Positions 18,401 through 27,388 of a stretch of 64,000 nucleotides of DNA are shown piece after piece. The notes under the pieces were generated by a model. It made no database searches, was not told the DNA's origin, and saw only the letters and a program-made list of their open reading frames with translations. Every line of letters starts with the position of its first letter. Position 1 is the first letter of the stretch. The position numbers and the translations under genes were made by a program. The stretch spans positions 45,166 to 109,165 of the forward strand of contig CADAKQ010000009.1 of the NCBI GenBank assembly GCA_902788555.1. Reading direction: 5' to 3'. This DNA is from an uncultured Lachnospiraceae bacterium (lineage in GTDB: Bacteria; Bacillota; Clostridia; Lachnospirales; Lachnospiraceae).

Positions 18401-18583
18401 TGCTCTGTGAAAAGTATAAAAACTATAAAAGTGATTTTAGGACAAATTTTAAATCGAGAAAAATTTATCCTTTTTATTTCCCGACAAAATACAGACATCG
18501 GATGTAATGAACTTACGAAAATTAATTAGTAATATGTCTTTATGAAATTTGATTTTAATTATTTTAGAAAGTGGGATGATTTT

Positions 18584-18775
18584 ATGAATAAGCCAAACAG
18601 AAATAAATCGGCAAAGTACCAAACGGTAGAACAGGTAATGTCTGATATAAACCTTTGCAGAGGAACAGTTGTTAAAATTGCAAAGGATGCCGGTGCATAT
18701 ATACATATCGGCAGGGCAGTAAGAATTGATGTTAAAAAATTCTTTTACTATGTTGAAAATGAGTATAAGGAGTAA
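18584..18775 (+). CDS. Excisionase-like helix-turn-helix protein
   Basis: 63 residues with a winged-helix/MerR-like pattern used by excisionases of tyrosine-recombinase elements (YQTVEQVMSDINLCRGTVVK ... GRAVRIDVKKF). It precedes the integrase gene, as Xis genes usually do. ATG 18584 is chosen because GTGGGATGAT lies upstream and MNKPN is a plausible start; an in-frame ATG at 18542 would add 14 residues. Directing excision is inferred. Confidence 0.65.
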   Translation: MNKPNRNKSAKYQTVEQVMSDINLCRGTVVKIAKDAGAYIHIGRAVRIDVKKFFYYVENEYKE

Positions 18776-18783
18776 ACATTCAA

Positions 18784-18814
18784 ATAGGTAGCAGAAGTTT
18801 ACTCTGCTACCTAT
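18784..18814. terminator. Bidirectional terminator between xis-like and RHH genes
   Basis: Perfect 12-bp stem, 18784-18795 / 18803-18814, with 7-nt loop. It lies between convergent genes and its right arm covers the RHH stop codon. Confidence 0.7.
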
Positions 18815-19023
18815 TCGGATAAATGTTCGTTTTCAATTAATGTATCAACAGCACGTATCATAAGATGGTTTAATGATTCGCCGGATTTCTTTGCGATTGC
18901 TTTGTAGTATTCTTTTTTACCCTTTGGCACGCGTATTTTGATATCTTCAACAGTATTAGTTAAATATTTTTTAGCTGCTTTTGCTTGTGCAGGGGTATAT
19001 CTGCTTTTCTTTTCCTCTTGCAT
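18811..19023 (-). CDS. Ribbon-helix-helix (CopG/Arc-like) protein
   Basis: 70 residues. A basic N-terminal extension precedes an RHH core (residues ~28-65: I-K-I-R-V-P-K-G-K-K-E-Y-Y-K-A-I-A, then S-L-N-H-L-M-I-R-A-V-D). Likely a small dimeric DNA-binding regulator or antitoxin. No toxin gene is next to it. It runs opposite to the integrase gene. AGGAG precedes the ATG on the minus strand. Confidence 0.7.
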   Translation of the reverse strand: MQEEKKSRYTPAQAKAAKKYLTNTVEDIKIRVPKGKKEYYKAIAKKSGESLNHLMIRAVDTLIENEHLSE

Positions 19024-19263
19024 GGCAGTGCTCCTTATTGTTTATGTAAATTTATGATACTAAATAGTATTTTAAAAGTCAAATAATATAGTTTGTAAAT
19101 TATGTACAATATTTACTGTATATGTGCACATATATCTTGTAAAGAATGCGAATTGAAATATCTATGTGCACATATTAATATATTATTAAGGAAACAATAA
19201 AATAAAAAAGGTCAAAAAAGGAAAATAATTATAAAAAAGATAATTATTGAGAGGAGGATTAAG

Positions 19264-20469
19264 ATGGAAAAGAGAATGGATAGCAGAAAAAGAATTTTGC
19301 GAAAAGGCGAAAGTCAGCGTAAAGACGGTACATATATGTTTCGTATAACGAAAGATAAAAAAAGACATACTATTTATGCTCCAACACTAAAAGAACTGCG
19401 TTTAAAGGAAGAAGAATATTTTGATAATATAAGCAAAGGCTTAAATGTGGATAAGCAAAAGATAATGCTTAACGATTTGGCTAAGGTTTATCTCGAAAAT
19501 AAGAAAAAAACTGTGCAGCAGACTACATTTTATACTATGACTATAACCTATAACAGTTACATACGTGATAAAATAGGAAATATCAGATTGAAAGACATTA
19601 AACGCTCAATGATTAAGGGCTTTTATCTTGATTTGCTCTCCGGCGAAAAACATTTAAGTGTTTCAACATTGGCACGTATTGATTGTATACTTCTGCCAAT
19701 GCTTGAGATGGCGGTTTATGATGATATTATTTTAAAAAATCCGGCTCGTGGTGTGATTGGAGAGATAAAACGTGAGTGTGGAGAGAGACCGACTAAGGTA
19801 TGTGCACTTAATGAGGATGAGCAAATTGCATTTATTAATTATGCTATGAACTCGGCGAAGCATCAAAATATTAAAAATCTTCTAATTTTTCTTTTGGGTT
19901 CGGGATGCAGAGTTGGTGAGGCTTTGGGCATTAGATGGGAAGATTTGGACTTTATAAATAATATAATAGGTATTAATCACTCTGTCGCTTACATAAAAAT
20001 TGACGGTCACTATAAACAAATTATAAAACGTCCTAAGTCTTTTGCTGGTAATAGGAAAATACCTATGCTTTCGGACGTAAGGAAGGCTCTTCTTGCCGAA
20101 AAAGAAAAACAGCTTGCTCTGGGGATGACTCAACCTGTAGTTGACGGATATTCAAATTTTGTATTTGTTTCCGAACGTGGCAAGCTTCATACGAGGGAAA
20201 ATGTAGCAACCCAGATTAAACAGATTGTCAGAGAATACAATCAAGAACATCCGGACAATCCTATATCCGAATTTACCACACATCAGTTAAGGCATACATT
20301 TGCGACTCAGTTGTGCAAGAATTCTGACGATTTAAAAGCAATTCAAAGCATACTAGGGCATGCGGATATAAGTACCACCTTAAATGTGTATGCAGATGCC
20401 ACCCAGGATGGTATTAATAAATCAATGGAAGCGCTTGAGGGTGTGATGTTCAGAAATTTCTTGGGATAA
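19264..20469 (+). CDS. int: Tyrosine-family site-specific integrase
   Basis: Catalyses integration and excision of the element. The 401-residue protein has the Tn916/lambda-type layout: an N-terminal arm-binding domain (~1-65), a core-binding SAM-like domain (~66-165) and a catalytic domain. The catalytic residues are R216 (GCRVGEALGIRW), H340/R343 (HQLRHTFATQL), H366 and the nucleophile Y376 (LNVYADAT). GAGAGGAGG precedes the ATG. All key residues are present, so it appears functional. Confidence 0.95.
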   Translation: MEKRMDSRKRILRKGESQRKDGTYMFRITKDKKRHTIYAPTLKELRLKEEEYFDNISKGLNVDKQKIMLNDLAKVYLENKKKTVQQTTFYTMTITYNSYIRDKIGNIRLKDIKRSMIKGFYLDLLSGEKHLSVSTLARIDCILLPMLEMAVYDDIILKNPARGVIGEIKRECGERPTKVCALNEDEQIAFINYAMNSAKHQNIKNLLIFLLGSGCRVGEALGIRWEDLDFINNIIGINHSVAYIKIDGHYKQIIKRPKSFAGNRKIPMLSDVRKALLAEKEKQLALGMTQPVVDGYSNFVFVSERGKLHTRENVATQIKQIVREYNQEHPDNPISEFTTHQLRHTFATQLCKNSDDLKAIQSILGHADISTTLNVYADATQDGINKSMEALEGVMFRNFLG

Positions 20470-20557
20470 TTGGTGAAATGTGGTATTATATTGATTGAAC
20501 TTTACCTAGAAATAATACATATAATTGAAACGATTTTTTAATTAGGGGGAAGAAAAT

Positions 20558-21118
20558 ATGGGCGAAGTAATAGACACTATAAAAAAAGAGAAAATTATGA
20601 GTGAAGTTTATGATATATTAAAATCAGCAAAGGAAAGTCCTGAAACAAGAAAAGAAAAAAATATTTCTAACTGCAATTATAGTGCAAGGTATTATAATGG
20701 TGATTTTTACATCCATGTATATTTTATGTTAGATACAGAATGCCTTATTGATTTTAACACAGTTAGCAGTGAAAATTTGATTGATATTGAAGCGATTAGA
20801 GTATCAGAAAATCTTCAAGGTAAAGGTATTGGAAACTTATTATTTGGCTTTCTTGACGCATCGATAGAAATAATTAATTCGTTAGGGATGAATGAAATAT
20901 GTAAAATAATAGGAGAACTATCTATTTTTGAATCACCATATGATGAATTTGAAAAATCTATACCATTTTATAAAAAACAAGCAAAAACCAGAAATTGGGA
21001 GATATTTTTTTATAAATTTGATGAAATTAATTGCCAAGAAATTAAGATGAATGAAAAACAAATAGAATTATTTATGAAAAATAAAGAACTAAATGGTCGA
21101 TTTGAAATGATTTTATAG
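20558..21118 (+). CDS. GNAT-like acetyltransferase-fold protein, copy 2
   Basis: 186 residues, paralogous to the protein at 16872-17402. It shares the motif A-like block (NLQGKGIGNLLF) and a nearly identical stretch (GELSIFE ... PYDEFEKSIPFYKKQA). The N-terminal 60 residues differ more, and K/E-rich. It lies 88 bp after int with a GGGGGAAG ribosome binding site. Function unknown; the duplication within one small element suggests selected cargo. Confidence 0.6.
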   Translation: MGEVIDTIKKEKIMSEVYDILKSAKESPETRKEKNISNCNYSARYYNGDFYIHVYFMLDTECLIDFNTVSSENLIDIEAIRVSENLQGKGIGNLLFGFLDASIEIINSLGMNEICKIIGELSIFESPYDEFEKSIPFYKKQAKTRNWEIFFYKFDEINCQEIKMNEKQIELFMKNKELNGRFEMIL

Positions 21119-21233
21119 TTCCTTGCATTGATGAATTCGTTGTCTGTAGTATGTATAAGTAATATTAGGAGTAGACTTAAATTGAATTATAAAATGTATT
21201 AATTATAAAAACATATATAAGAAGGTGAATGTA

Positions 21234-22331
21234 TTGAGTGAATTAATGAGAATTGATGAGGAATATCGAAATTGGATACAGGATTTGGGAAATAGATATA
21301 GAATAAGTCAGATAAAAGCGTCTATTAAAGTTAACAATGAGATGTTAATGTATTATTGGTCAATTGGTAAAGATATTACTGAAAGGCATGCTGATAGCAA
21401 ATGGGGAAATAAATTTTTTCAAAATTTGAGTATGGATTTGATAGATATGATTCCTAATGCGAAAGGTTTTTCTCCAAGTAATCTACGCTATATGATGAGA
21501 TTTTATGTAATTTTTAAAGATATTGAAATTGTTCCCCAAGTTGAGGAACAATTTCATAAAGACGGAAAAGAAAATATTCCTCAAGTTGGGGAACAATTTG
21601 AAATGGTATCAAATAAAGTTTTTATGATTCCTTGGGGACATATAAAATTGTTGATAGATAAGTGCCATGATAATCTGCCAAAAATTAATTTTTATATAGA
21701 TAAAATTATTGAAAATAATTGGTCTAGGGCATTGTTGCTCAACTTTTTAGATACAGACTTATTTGAACGTCAAGGAAAAGCAATAAATAATTTTAAATAC
21801 ACACTACCTAAAGAAAATAGTGATTTGGCACAGGAAATAACAAGGGATCCATACAATTTTGATTTTTTGACATTGAGAGAGGGTTACGATGAGAAAGAGC
21901 TTAAGGATGCTTTGATGGCAAATGTTCAACAATTTCTTTTAGAACTTGGTATGGGATTTGCTTTTGTTGGAAGAGAATATCGTTTAGTTGTGGGAGAAAC
22001 AGAACAATTTTTGGATATGTTATTTTATAATATCAATAATCATTGCTATGTAGTTGTAGAGGTTAAGACAAGAGATTTTAAACCTGAAGATATGGGACAG
22101 CTTGGTACATATATTGCAGCTGTTGATGGAATTTTAAAAAATGATGAAGATAATCAAACAGTAGGTTTGTTGATATGCAAAAGTAAGGATAATGTTCTTG
22201 CACAATATGCGGTAAATAGTATGATTACTCCTATTGGAATATCAGAATATAAATTAAGTAATATTATTCCTGAAAACTTTAAAAGTTCTATGCCTACAAT
22301 TGAAGAAATTGAGAGAGAATTACAAGATTAG
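21234..22331 (+). CDS. YhcG-type PDDEXK nuclease domain protein (DUF1016)
   Basis: 365 residues. The N-terminal half matches the DUF1016 N domain: N-E-x-x-M-Y-Y-W-S-I-G-K, then a FSPSNLRYMMRFY block. The C-terminal half is a PD-(D/E)XK nuclease-like fold, with FLDMLFYN and VVVEVKTRDF as the D...ExK residues. Start is read as TTG 21234, 7 nt after AAGGTG; the GTG at 21225 is inside that ribosome binding site. A near-duplicate peptide (VPQVEEQF / IPQVGEQF) lies in the middle. Role unknown; YhcG proteins occur on mobile elements. Confidence 0.8.
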   Translation: MSELMRIDEEYRNWIQDLGNRYRISQIKASIKVNNEMLMYYWSIGKDITERHADSKWGNKFFQNLSMDLIDMIPNAKGFSPSNLRYMMRFYVIFKDIEIVPQVEEQFHKDGKENIPQVGEQFEMVSNKVFMIPWGHIKLLIDKCHDNLPKINFYIDKIIENNWSRALLLNFLDTDLFERQGKAINNFKYTLPKENSDLAQEITRDPYNFDFLTLREGYDEKELKDALMANVQQFLLELGMGFAFVGREYRLVVGETEQFLDMLFYNINNHCYVVVEVKTRDFKPEDMGQLGTYIAAVDGILKNDEDNQTVGLLICKSKDNVLAQYAVNSMITPIGISEYKLSNIIPENFKSSMPTIEEIERELQD

Positions 22332-22340
22332 GGGATTGAT

Positions 22341-22359
22341 AATACACCATTTTTACACC
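22341..22359 (+). promoter_or_regulatory. Right arm-type integrase sites
   Basis: ATACACC (22342-22348) and TTTACACC (22352-22359) reproduce the left-end pair at 15780-15798 with the same 11-bp spacing and orientation, about 120 bp inside the right repeat. Confidence 0.5.
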
Positions 22360-22479
22360 ACTTTAACAAATAAAACACAAAAATAGACGAAAAAAGATAA
22401 AATGGATGGTATGAAAAATATTGTTAAACCACTACAGTATCAAAGAATACGAAATACTACGAAACATCTATGGGACCGG

Positions 22480-22547
22480 CCCCATAAGTAACAAAATACC
22501 TTCTCCGAAGAGGACAGTCGTTCGTTGACTGTCCTCTTCTCCTGTTT
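22480..22547 (+). repeat. Right attachment site (68-bp direct repeat)
   Basis: Second copy of the 68-bp repeat. Its single difference (A22528) turns a G-T pair in the hairpin into A-T, giving a perfect 13-bp stem 22507-22519 / 22527-22539 with loop GTTCGTT. Chromosomal sequence resumes at 22548. Confidence 0.85.
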
Positions 22548-22698
22548 ATGTGATACCACTGTTTCCCCTACTCGAATGGAGATAGGCGGTGGTGATATTC
22601 TTTTGCTCGTTTTGGAAAATTAAGTGTTGAGAAAATGTCAATAATGTATTAAAATATAATCTATATTTGACATTATAAGATTTTTGGAGGCAGGTTTC

Positions 22699-24795
22699 AT
22701 GTCAGATCTTGGCAGAAAAGCAATTAAGATATTTGATTATGTTTTCAGGACAAAAGCGGCACTTAATTTTGGCGCATTATTTTCTGACGGAACAGAGTAT
22801 TATCGTTCGCCTTCGGAGGTTGCAAAGGGAGATCCGGTTAAGCTAAGATTCAGAACCGCATCTGATAATGTTGATGAAGTGTATGTAATTTGCAACAATG
22901 AAAGATTCAGGATGTCTGTTGAAAACAGCGATGAGTATTTCGATTATTATTCGTATACAATTCCCAGAGTTGATGATAATATAGATTATTACTATGAAAT
23001 CAAGTCCGGAAATGTAGTCTGCTATTATAACAAGCTTGGAACCCAGAATCACAATAATGATGATTATAATTTCTGTATTGTGCCTGACTTTTTTGTACCT
23101 TCATGGGCAAAGGGCGCAATCTTTTATCAGATTTTTGTTGACAGATTTTATAATGGTGATAAATCAAATGATGTACTAGACAATGAGTACTATTATATAG
23201 GTGAGGGAACGAGGCGCGTGACGGATTGGGGAAAATATCCTGATACCATGGATGTAAGATCCTTTTATGGAGGAGATCTTCAGGGTGTTATGGATAAGCT
23301 TGACTATTTACAGGATCTCGGAGTGGATGTCATCTATCTAAATCCTATATTTGTGTCACCATCCAATCACAAGTATGATATTCAGGATTACGATTACGTA
23401 GACCCGCATTACGGAGTCATTGTAAAGGATGAAGGTGAGTGCCTTCCGGAGGGGGCGAATTCCAATAAGGAATCAACAAGATATATAAGCAGAGTAACAA
23501 GCCGGGAGAATCTTGAAGCAAGTAATGCTCTTTTTGTCAGACTTGTTGATGAGATTCACAGACGAGGCATGAAAATAATTCTTGACGGAGTATTCAATCA
23601 TTGCGGTTCGTTTAATAAATGGCTTGACCGAGAATGTATTTATGAAAATCAGGAAGGCTATGAAAAGGGCGCATACGTTGATGCGGAAAGTCCATATAGG
23701 ACATTCTTTAAATTTCAGGACCCTTGGCAGTGGCCGTATAATCCTACCTACAACGGCTGGTGGGGACATGATACTCTTCCAAAGCTTAATTATGAAGAAT
23801 CAGAAATGCTTTATGAATATATAATGCGCATAGGAGAAAAATGGGTTTCCCCGCCATTTAATGCTGATGGTTGGAGACTTGATGTAGCGGCAGATCTGGG
23901 CTATACTGAGGAGTTTAATCATAAGTTTTGGAAAGATTTCAGATACAGAGTTAAAAGAGCTAATCCAAACGCTATAATTCTGGCAGAGCATTATGGTGAT
24001 GCAAAATCCTGGCTTTTGGGTGACCAGTGGGATACAGTTATGAACTACGATGCATTTATGGAACCGATAACATGGTTTTTGACAGGAGTTGAAAAGCATA
24101 GTGACGAATTCAGAGGTGACCTTTTAGGAAATCCGGATGCATTTACGGGAGCACTCAGGCATCATATGTCGAGATTTAATCAAAACTCTCTTGAGATAGC
24201 CATGAATGAGCTTTCAAATCATGACCATTCGCGTTTTTTGACAAGAACAAACAGGAAAGTAGGAAGACTTCATACTATGGGACCTGAAGCTGCCAATGAG
24301 GGAATAAATAAAGGTGTATTTAGAGAAGCTGTCGTATTTCAGATGACATGGCCGGGAGCGCCTACCATATATTATGGCGATGAAGCCGGAGTCTGTGGCT
24401 GGACAGACCCTGATAACAGAAGAACATATCCATGGGGACACGAGGATTGGGATCTTATTAATTTCCATAAGGATATTATTAAAATTCATAAAAAATATGA
24501 AGCTCTTATGAAGGGCTCGGTTAAATTTCTGTATGGCGGCTATAAGATAGTAATATACGGAAGATTTACAGATAAACAGGCTGTGGTTGTGATATTAAAT
24601 AACGATTATAATGATCAGACACATGATATACATGTAAGAAGAGTCGGAGCGCATAATGGAAATATAATGACACAGATAATACAGACAACAGAGGAAGGAT
24701 ACAGTCTTGAAACTAAGGATTATCTTGTAAAAGACAATATACTTAGGATAAGTGTTCCGGGTATATCTGCTACCGTGTTAAAATGTGAACTGTAG
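22699..24795 (+). CDS. GH13 alpha-glycosidase (neopullulanase/cyclomaltodextrinase type)
   Basis: Cytoplasmic alpha-glucan hydrolase; no signal peptide. An N-terminal beta-sandwich like CBM34 (~1-130) precedes the TIM barrel. Conserved regions: DGVFNH (296-301), GWRLDVA with nucleophile D395, ILAEHYG with acid/base E430, and SNHDHSRF with D509. Length 698. ATG 22699 follows GGAGG by 8 nt; the TTG at 22684 is within the leader. Likely substrates are cyclodextrins, pullulan or maltodextrins; exact specificity is not readable. Confidence 0.9.
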   Translation: MSDLGRKAIKIFDYVFRTKAALNFGALFSDGTEYYRSPSEVAKGDPVKLRFRTASDNVDEVYVICNNERFRMSVENSDEYFDYYSYTIPRVDDNIDYYYEIKSGNVVCYYNKLGTQNHNNDDYNFCIVPDFFVPSWAKGAIFYQIFVDRFYNGDKSNDVLDNEYYYIGEGTRRVTDWGKYPDTMDVRSFYGGDLQGVMDKLDYLQDLGVDVIYLNPIFVSPSNHKYDIQDYDYVDPHYGVIVKDEGECLPEGANSNKESTRYISRVTSRENLEASNALFVRLVDEIHRRGMKIILDGVFNHCGSFNKWLDRECIYENQEGYEKGAYVDAESPYRTFFKFQDPWQWPYNPTYNGWWGHDTLPKLNYEESEMLYEYIMRIGEKWVSPPFNADGWRLDVAADLGYTEEFNHKFWKDFRYRVKRANPNAIILAEHYGDAKSWLLGDQWDTVMNYDAFMEPITWFLTGVEKHSDEFRGDLLGNPDAFTGALRHHMSRFNQNSLEIAMNELSNHDHSRFLTRTNRKVGRLHTMGPEAANEGINKGVFREAVVFQMTWPGAPTIYYGDEAGVCGWTDPDNRRTYPWGHEDWDLINFHKDIIKIHKKYEALMKGSVKFLYGGYKIVIYGRFTDKQAVVVILNNDYNDQTHDIHVRRVGAHNGNIMTQIIQTTEEGYSLETKDYLVKDNILRISVPGISATVLKCEL

Positions 24796-24812
24796 ATTCA
24801 AAATTTATTAAA

Positions 24813-24850
24813 AAAAGTACAGAATAATCGAACGATTGTTCTGTACTTTT
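24813..24850 (+). terminator. Terminator after GH13 gene
   Basis: Inverted repeat 24813-24830 / 24833-24850 pairs over 18 positions with one T-G pair and ends in TTTT. It lies between the glycosidase and uvrB. Confidence 0.75.
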
Positions 24851-24907
24851 CTTTATATCTATGTTACAATTAGGAAACAGACTACGATAATTGACAAGGG
24901 GATTATT

Positions 24908-26902
24908 ATGGATCATTTTGAATTGGTATCTGAATATGCACCGACAGGAGATCAGCCTGAGGCGATAGAAGGACTTGTAAAAGGCTTTAAAGAAGGAAAA
25001 AAACAGCAGACACTTCTTGGCGTTACGGGTTCGGGTAAGACCTTTACTATGGCTAATGTCATAGCGGCACTCAATAAGCCGACACTTATTATATCGCACA
25101 ATAAAACTTTGGCTGCCCAGCTTTATAGTGAATTTAAAGCTTTTTTTCCTAATAATGCCGTAGAATATTTTGTTTCTTATTACGATTATTATCAGCCTGA
25201 GGCGTATGTTCCTCAGACTGACACTTATATTGCAAAAGATTCTTCTATAAATGATGAGATAGATAAAATGAGGCACAGCGCTACGGCAGCACTTATTGAA
25301 CGTAAGGATGTAATTGTTGTTTCTTCTGTTTCCTGTATATACGGTATAGGTGATCCGGAGGACTATAAATCCATGATGATTTCCTTAAGACCGGGTATGA
25401 ACAAGGACAGAGACGAGGTCATAAGAGAGCTTGTTGATATTCAGTACACGAGAAATGATATGGATTTTTCGAGAGGAAATTTCAGGGTTAAGGGCGATGT
25501 GGTGGATGTTCTTCCGGTTTCAACCTTTGAGGACGGTCTTCGTATAGAATTTTTTGGTGACGAGATAGACAGGATAGTTGAGTTTGACCCTCTTACGGGA
25601 GAGATAAAGAAGTCTCTTTCCTTCGCCTGTATATTTCCTGCTTCACATTATGTCGTTGCAAGTGATAAGCTTGAAAATGCTATAGTAAAGATAGAAGAGG
25701 AGCTTGAGGAAAGAGTAAAGTATTTCAAGGAAAATGACAAGCTGCTTGAAGCACAGAGAATTAAGGAACGCACCGAGTTTGATATGGAGATGCTTAAGGA
25801 AACAGGCTTTTGCTCCGGAGTAGAGAATTACTCAAGAGTTTTAGCGGGACTTGAACCGGGTGCAACACCAAATACTTTACTTAAATTTTTTAATGATGAT
25901 TACCTGATAATAATCGATGAATCACATATTACACTACCACAGATAAGAGGCATGTATGCAGGGGACAGGGCGAGAAAACAGACACTCGTGGACTATGGTT
26001 TCAGACTGCCTTCCGCTCTTGACAACAGACCCCTTAATTTTGAGGAATTTGAAGAGCGTGTTGATGATATTATGTACGTTTCAGCCACCCCTTCTACTTA
26101 TGAGCAGGAGCATGAGGAAAATCGTGTTGAACAGATTATAAGACCGACAGGACTGCTTGACCCTGTGATAGATGTAAGACCTGTAGAAGGCCAGATTGAT
26201 GACCTCGTAGCAGAGGTAAGAAAGGAAACGGAACAGGGACATAAGATACTTGTGACTACACTTACCAAGCGTATGGCTGAAGATTTGACAGATTATATGA
26301 AGCAGCTTGACATTAAGGTGAAGTATCTGCATTCTGATATTGATACTCTTGAACGAATCGAAATAGTTCGAGATTTAAGGCTTGGAGTGTTTGATGTTCT
26401 TGTCGGTATAAATCTTCTGAGAGAGGGACTTGACATACCGGAGATAACGCTTGTTGCAATACTTGATGCAGATAAGGAAGGTTTTCTTCGTTCGGAAACC
26501 TCACTTGTCCAAACCATAGGTCGAGCTGCAAGAAATGTCGATGGACATGTTATAATGTATGCGGATGTTATAACCGACTCGATGAGACACGCCATAGAAG
26601 AGACCGATAGACGAAGAAAGCTTCAGGATGAATATAACAGAAAACATAATATTACACCGGAAACAATCAAGAAAAATATCAGAGATATTATATCTGTTGA
26701 GCTTGATGAAGAAGAAGTAAAGAACAGCCGCAGATATGCCAAGGACCCTGAATCCATGACCAAGAAGGAGCTTAAGGCTGAAATAGAAAGACTTACTAAG
26801 AGAATGAATAAGGCTGCGGCAGAGCTTGATTTTGAAAATGCAGCCATCATAAGAGATGAATTAAAGGAGCTTAAGGTGAAGCTGAGGGATTATGATGATT
26901 AA
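24908..26902 (+). CDS. uvrB: Excinuclease ABC subunit B
   Basis: Damage-verification helicase of nucleotide excision repair, acting with UvrA and UvrC. It has Walker A GVTGSGKT (38-45), the beta-hairpin region [12 protein letters not shown], helicase motif [14 protein letters not shown], and a C-terminal UVR motif for UvrC (about residues 620-660). The length of 664 is standard. ATG 24908 is chosen because UvrB starts near M-D-H-F and the upstream 24 codons overlap a terminator. uvrA follows after one small gene. Confidence 0.97.
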   Translation: MDHFELVSEYAPTGDQPEAIEGLVKGFKEGKKQQTLLGVTGSGKTFTMANVIAALNKPTLIISHNKTLAAQLYSEFKAFFPNNAVEYFVSYYDYYQPEAYVPQTDTYIAKDSSINDEIDKMRHSATAALIERKDVIVVSSVSCIYGIGDPEDYKSMMISLRPGMNKDRDEVIRELVDIQYTRNDMDFSRGNFRVKGDVVDVLPVSTFEDGLRIEFFGDEIDRIVEFDPLTGEIKKSLSFACIFPASHYVVASDKLENAIVKIEEELEERVKYFKENDKLLEAQRIKERTEFDMEMLKETGFCSGVENYSRVLAGLEPGATPNTLLKFFNDDYLIIIDESHITLPQIRGMYAGDRARKQTLVDYGFRLPSALDNRPLNFEEFEERVDDIMYVSATPSTYEQEHEENRVEQIIRPTGLLDPVIDVRPVEGQIDDLVAEVRKETEQGHKILVTTLTKRMAEDLTDYMKQLDIKVKYLHSDIDTLERIEIVRDLRLGVFDVLVGINLLREGLDIPEITLVAILDADKEGFLRSETSLVQTIGRAARNVDGHVIMYADVITDSMRHAIEETDRRRKLQDEYNRKHNITPETIKKNIRDIISVELDEEEVKNSRRYAKDPESMTKKELKAEIERLTKRMNKAAAELDFENAAIIRDELKELKVKLRDYDD

Positions 26903-27078
26903 AGCTGTTGTTTATAAAAACTGTTGACAAATCTTTGCTAATTAAATGAATGATAATAAAAAATATTTATCTGTAAATAATAAATAAAAGTAAATATAAA
27001 TTATTGGTATCATATAAACAACAAGAGTTGTTTAATATTAAATTATAAATAATAAACAAATAAAAAGGAGGACAAAAA

Positions 27079-27387
27079 ATGTATCAGGATGAAATGATTT
27101 CAGAAATATCAATGAGATGTAACATACCGGTTGAGGATGTTGCAGAGGTGCTTGAGGAAGAGGAAAACATAATTGAAGAAGAAAGGTATTGCAGGAAGAG
27201 AAAAAAGAAAATAGCTTTTACCTGCCTTATGGCAACAGCTGCTTGTGCAGCCTGTGCAACGGTTTATGTTCTTAATAAGAAGAATAAGATTGACATCGAA
27301 AAGACAAAGAATGACATCGAGAAGATGATGAAGAAATATATTGATAAAATAGAAAAATTAAAGAATGAATATCTGCCGGAGAAATAA
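27079..27387 (+). CDS. Small single-pass membrane protein, unknown
   Basis: 102 residues. An acidic N-terminal part (about residues 1-45, E-V-L-E-E-E-E-N) leads into a basic cluster (R-K-R-K-K-K). One Ala/Cys-rich hydrophobic helix follows (~50-67), then a Lys/Glu/Ile-rich coiled-coil-like tail. AAAAAGGAGG is an excellent ribosome binding site. It is wedged between uvrB and uvrA and ends 1 nt before the uvrA start, so it is likely coupled to uvrA. No family recognised. Confidence 0.7.
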   Translation: MYQDEMISEISMRCNIPVEDVAEVLEEEENIIEEERYCRKRKKKIAFTCLMATAACAACATVYVLNKKNKIDIEKTKNDIEKMMKKYIDKIEKLKNEYLPEK

Positions 27388-27388
27388 A

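Larger units (their letters stand above)
15642..22547. mobile_element. 6.84-kb integrated, probably mobilisable element
   Basis: Bounded by 68-bp direct repeats. It contains an XRE repressor, zinc-ribbon membrane protein, two GNAT-like proteins, MobC-like protein, excisionase-like protein, RHH protein, tyrosine integrase and YhcG-type nuclease. Repeated TTTACACC arm-like sites lie just inside both ends. The unit length (one repeat plus interior) is 6,838 bp. The coding sequence is visibly more AT-rich than the flanking housekeeping genes. No relaxase, coupling protein or secretion genes are present, so transfer would need a helper. Confidence 0.85.
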
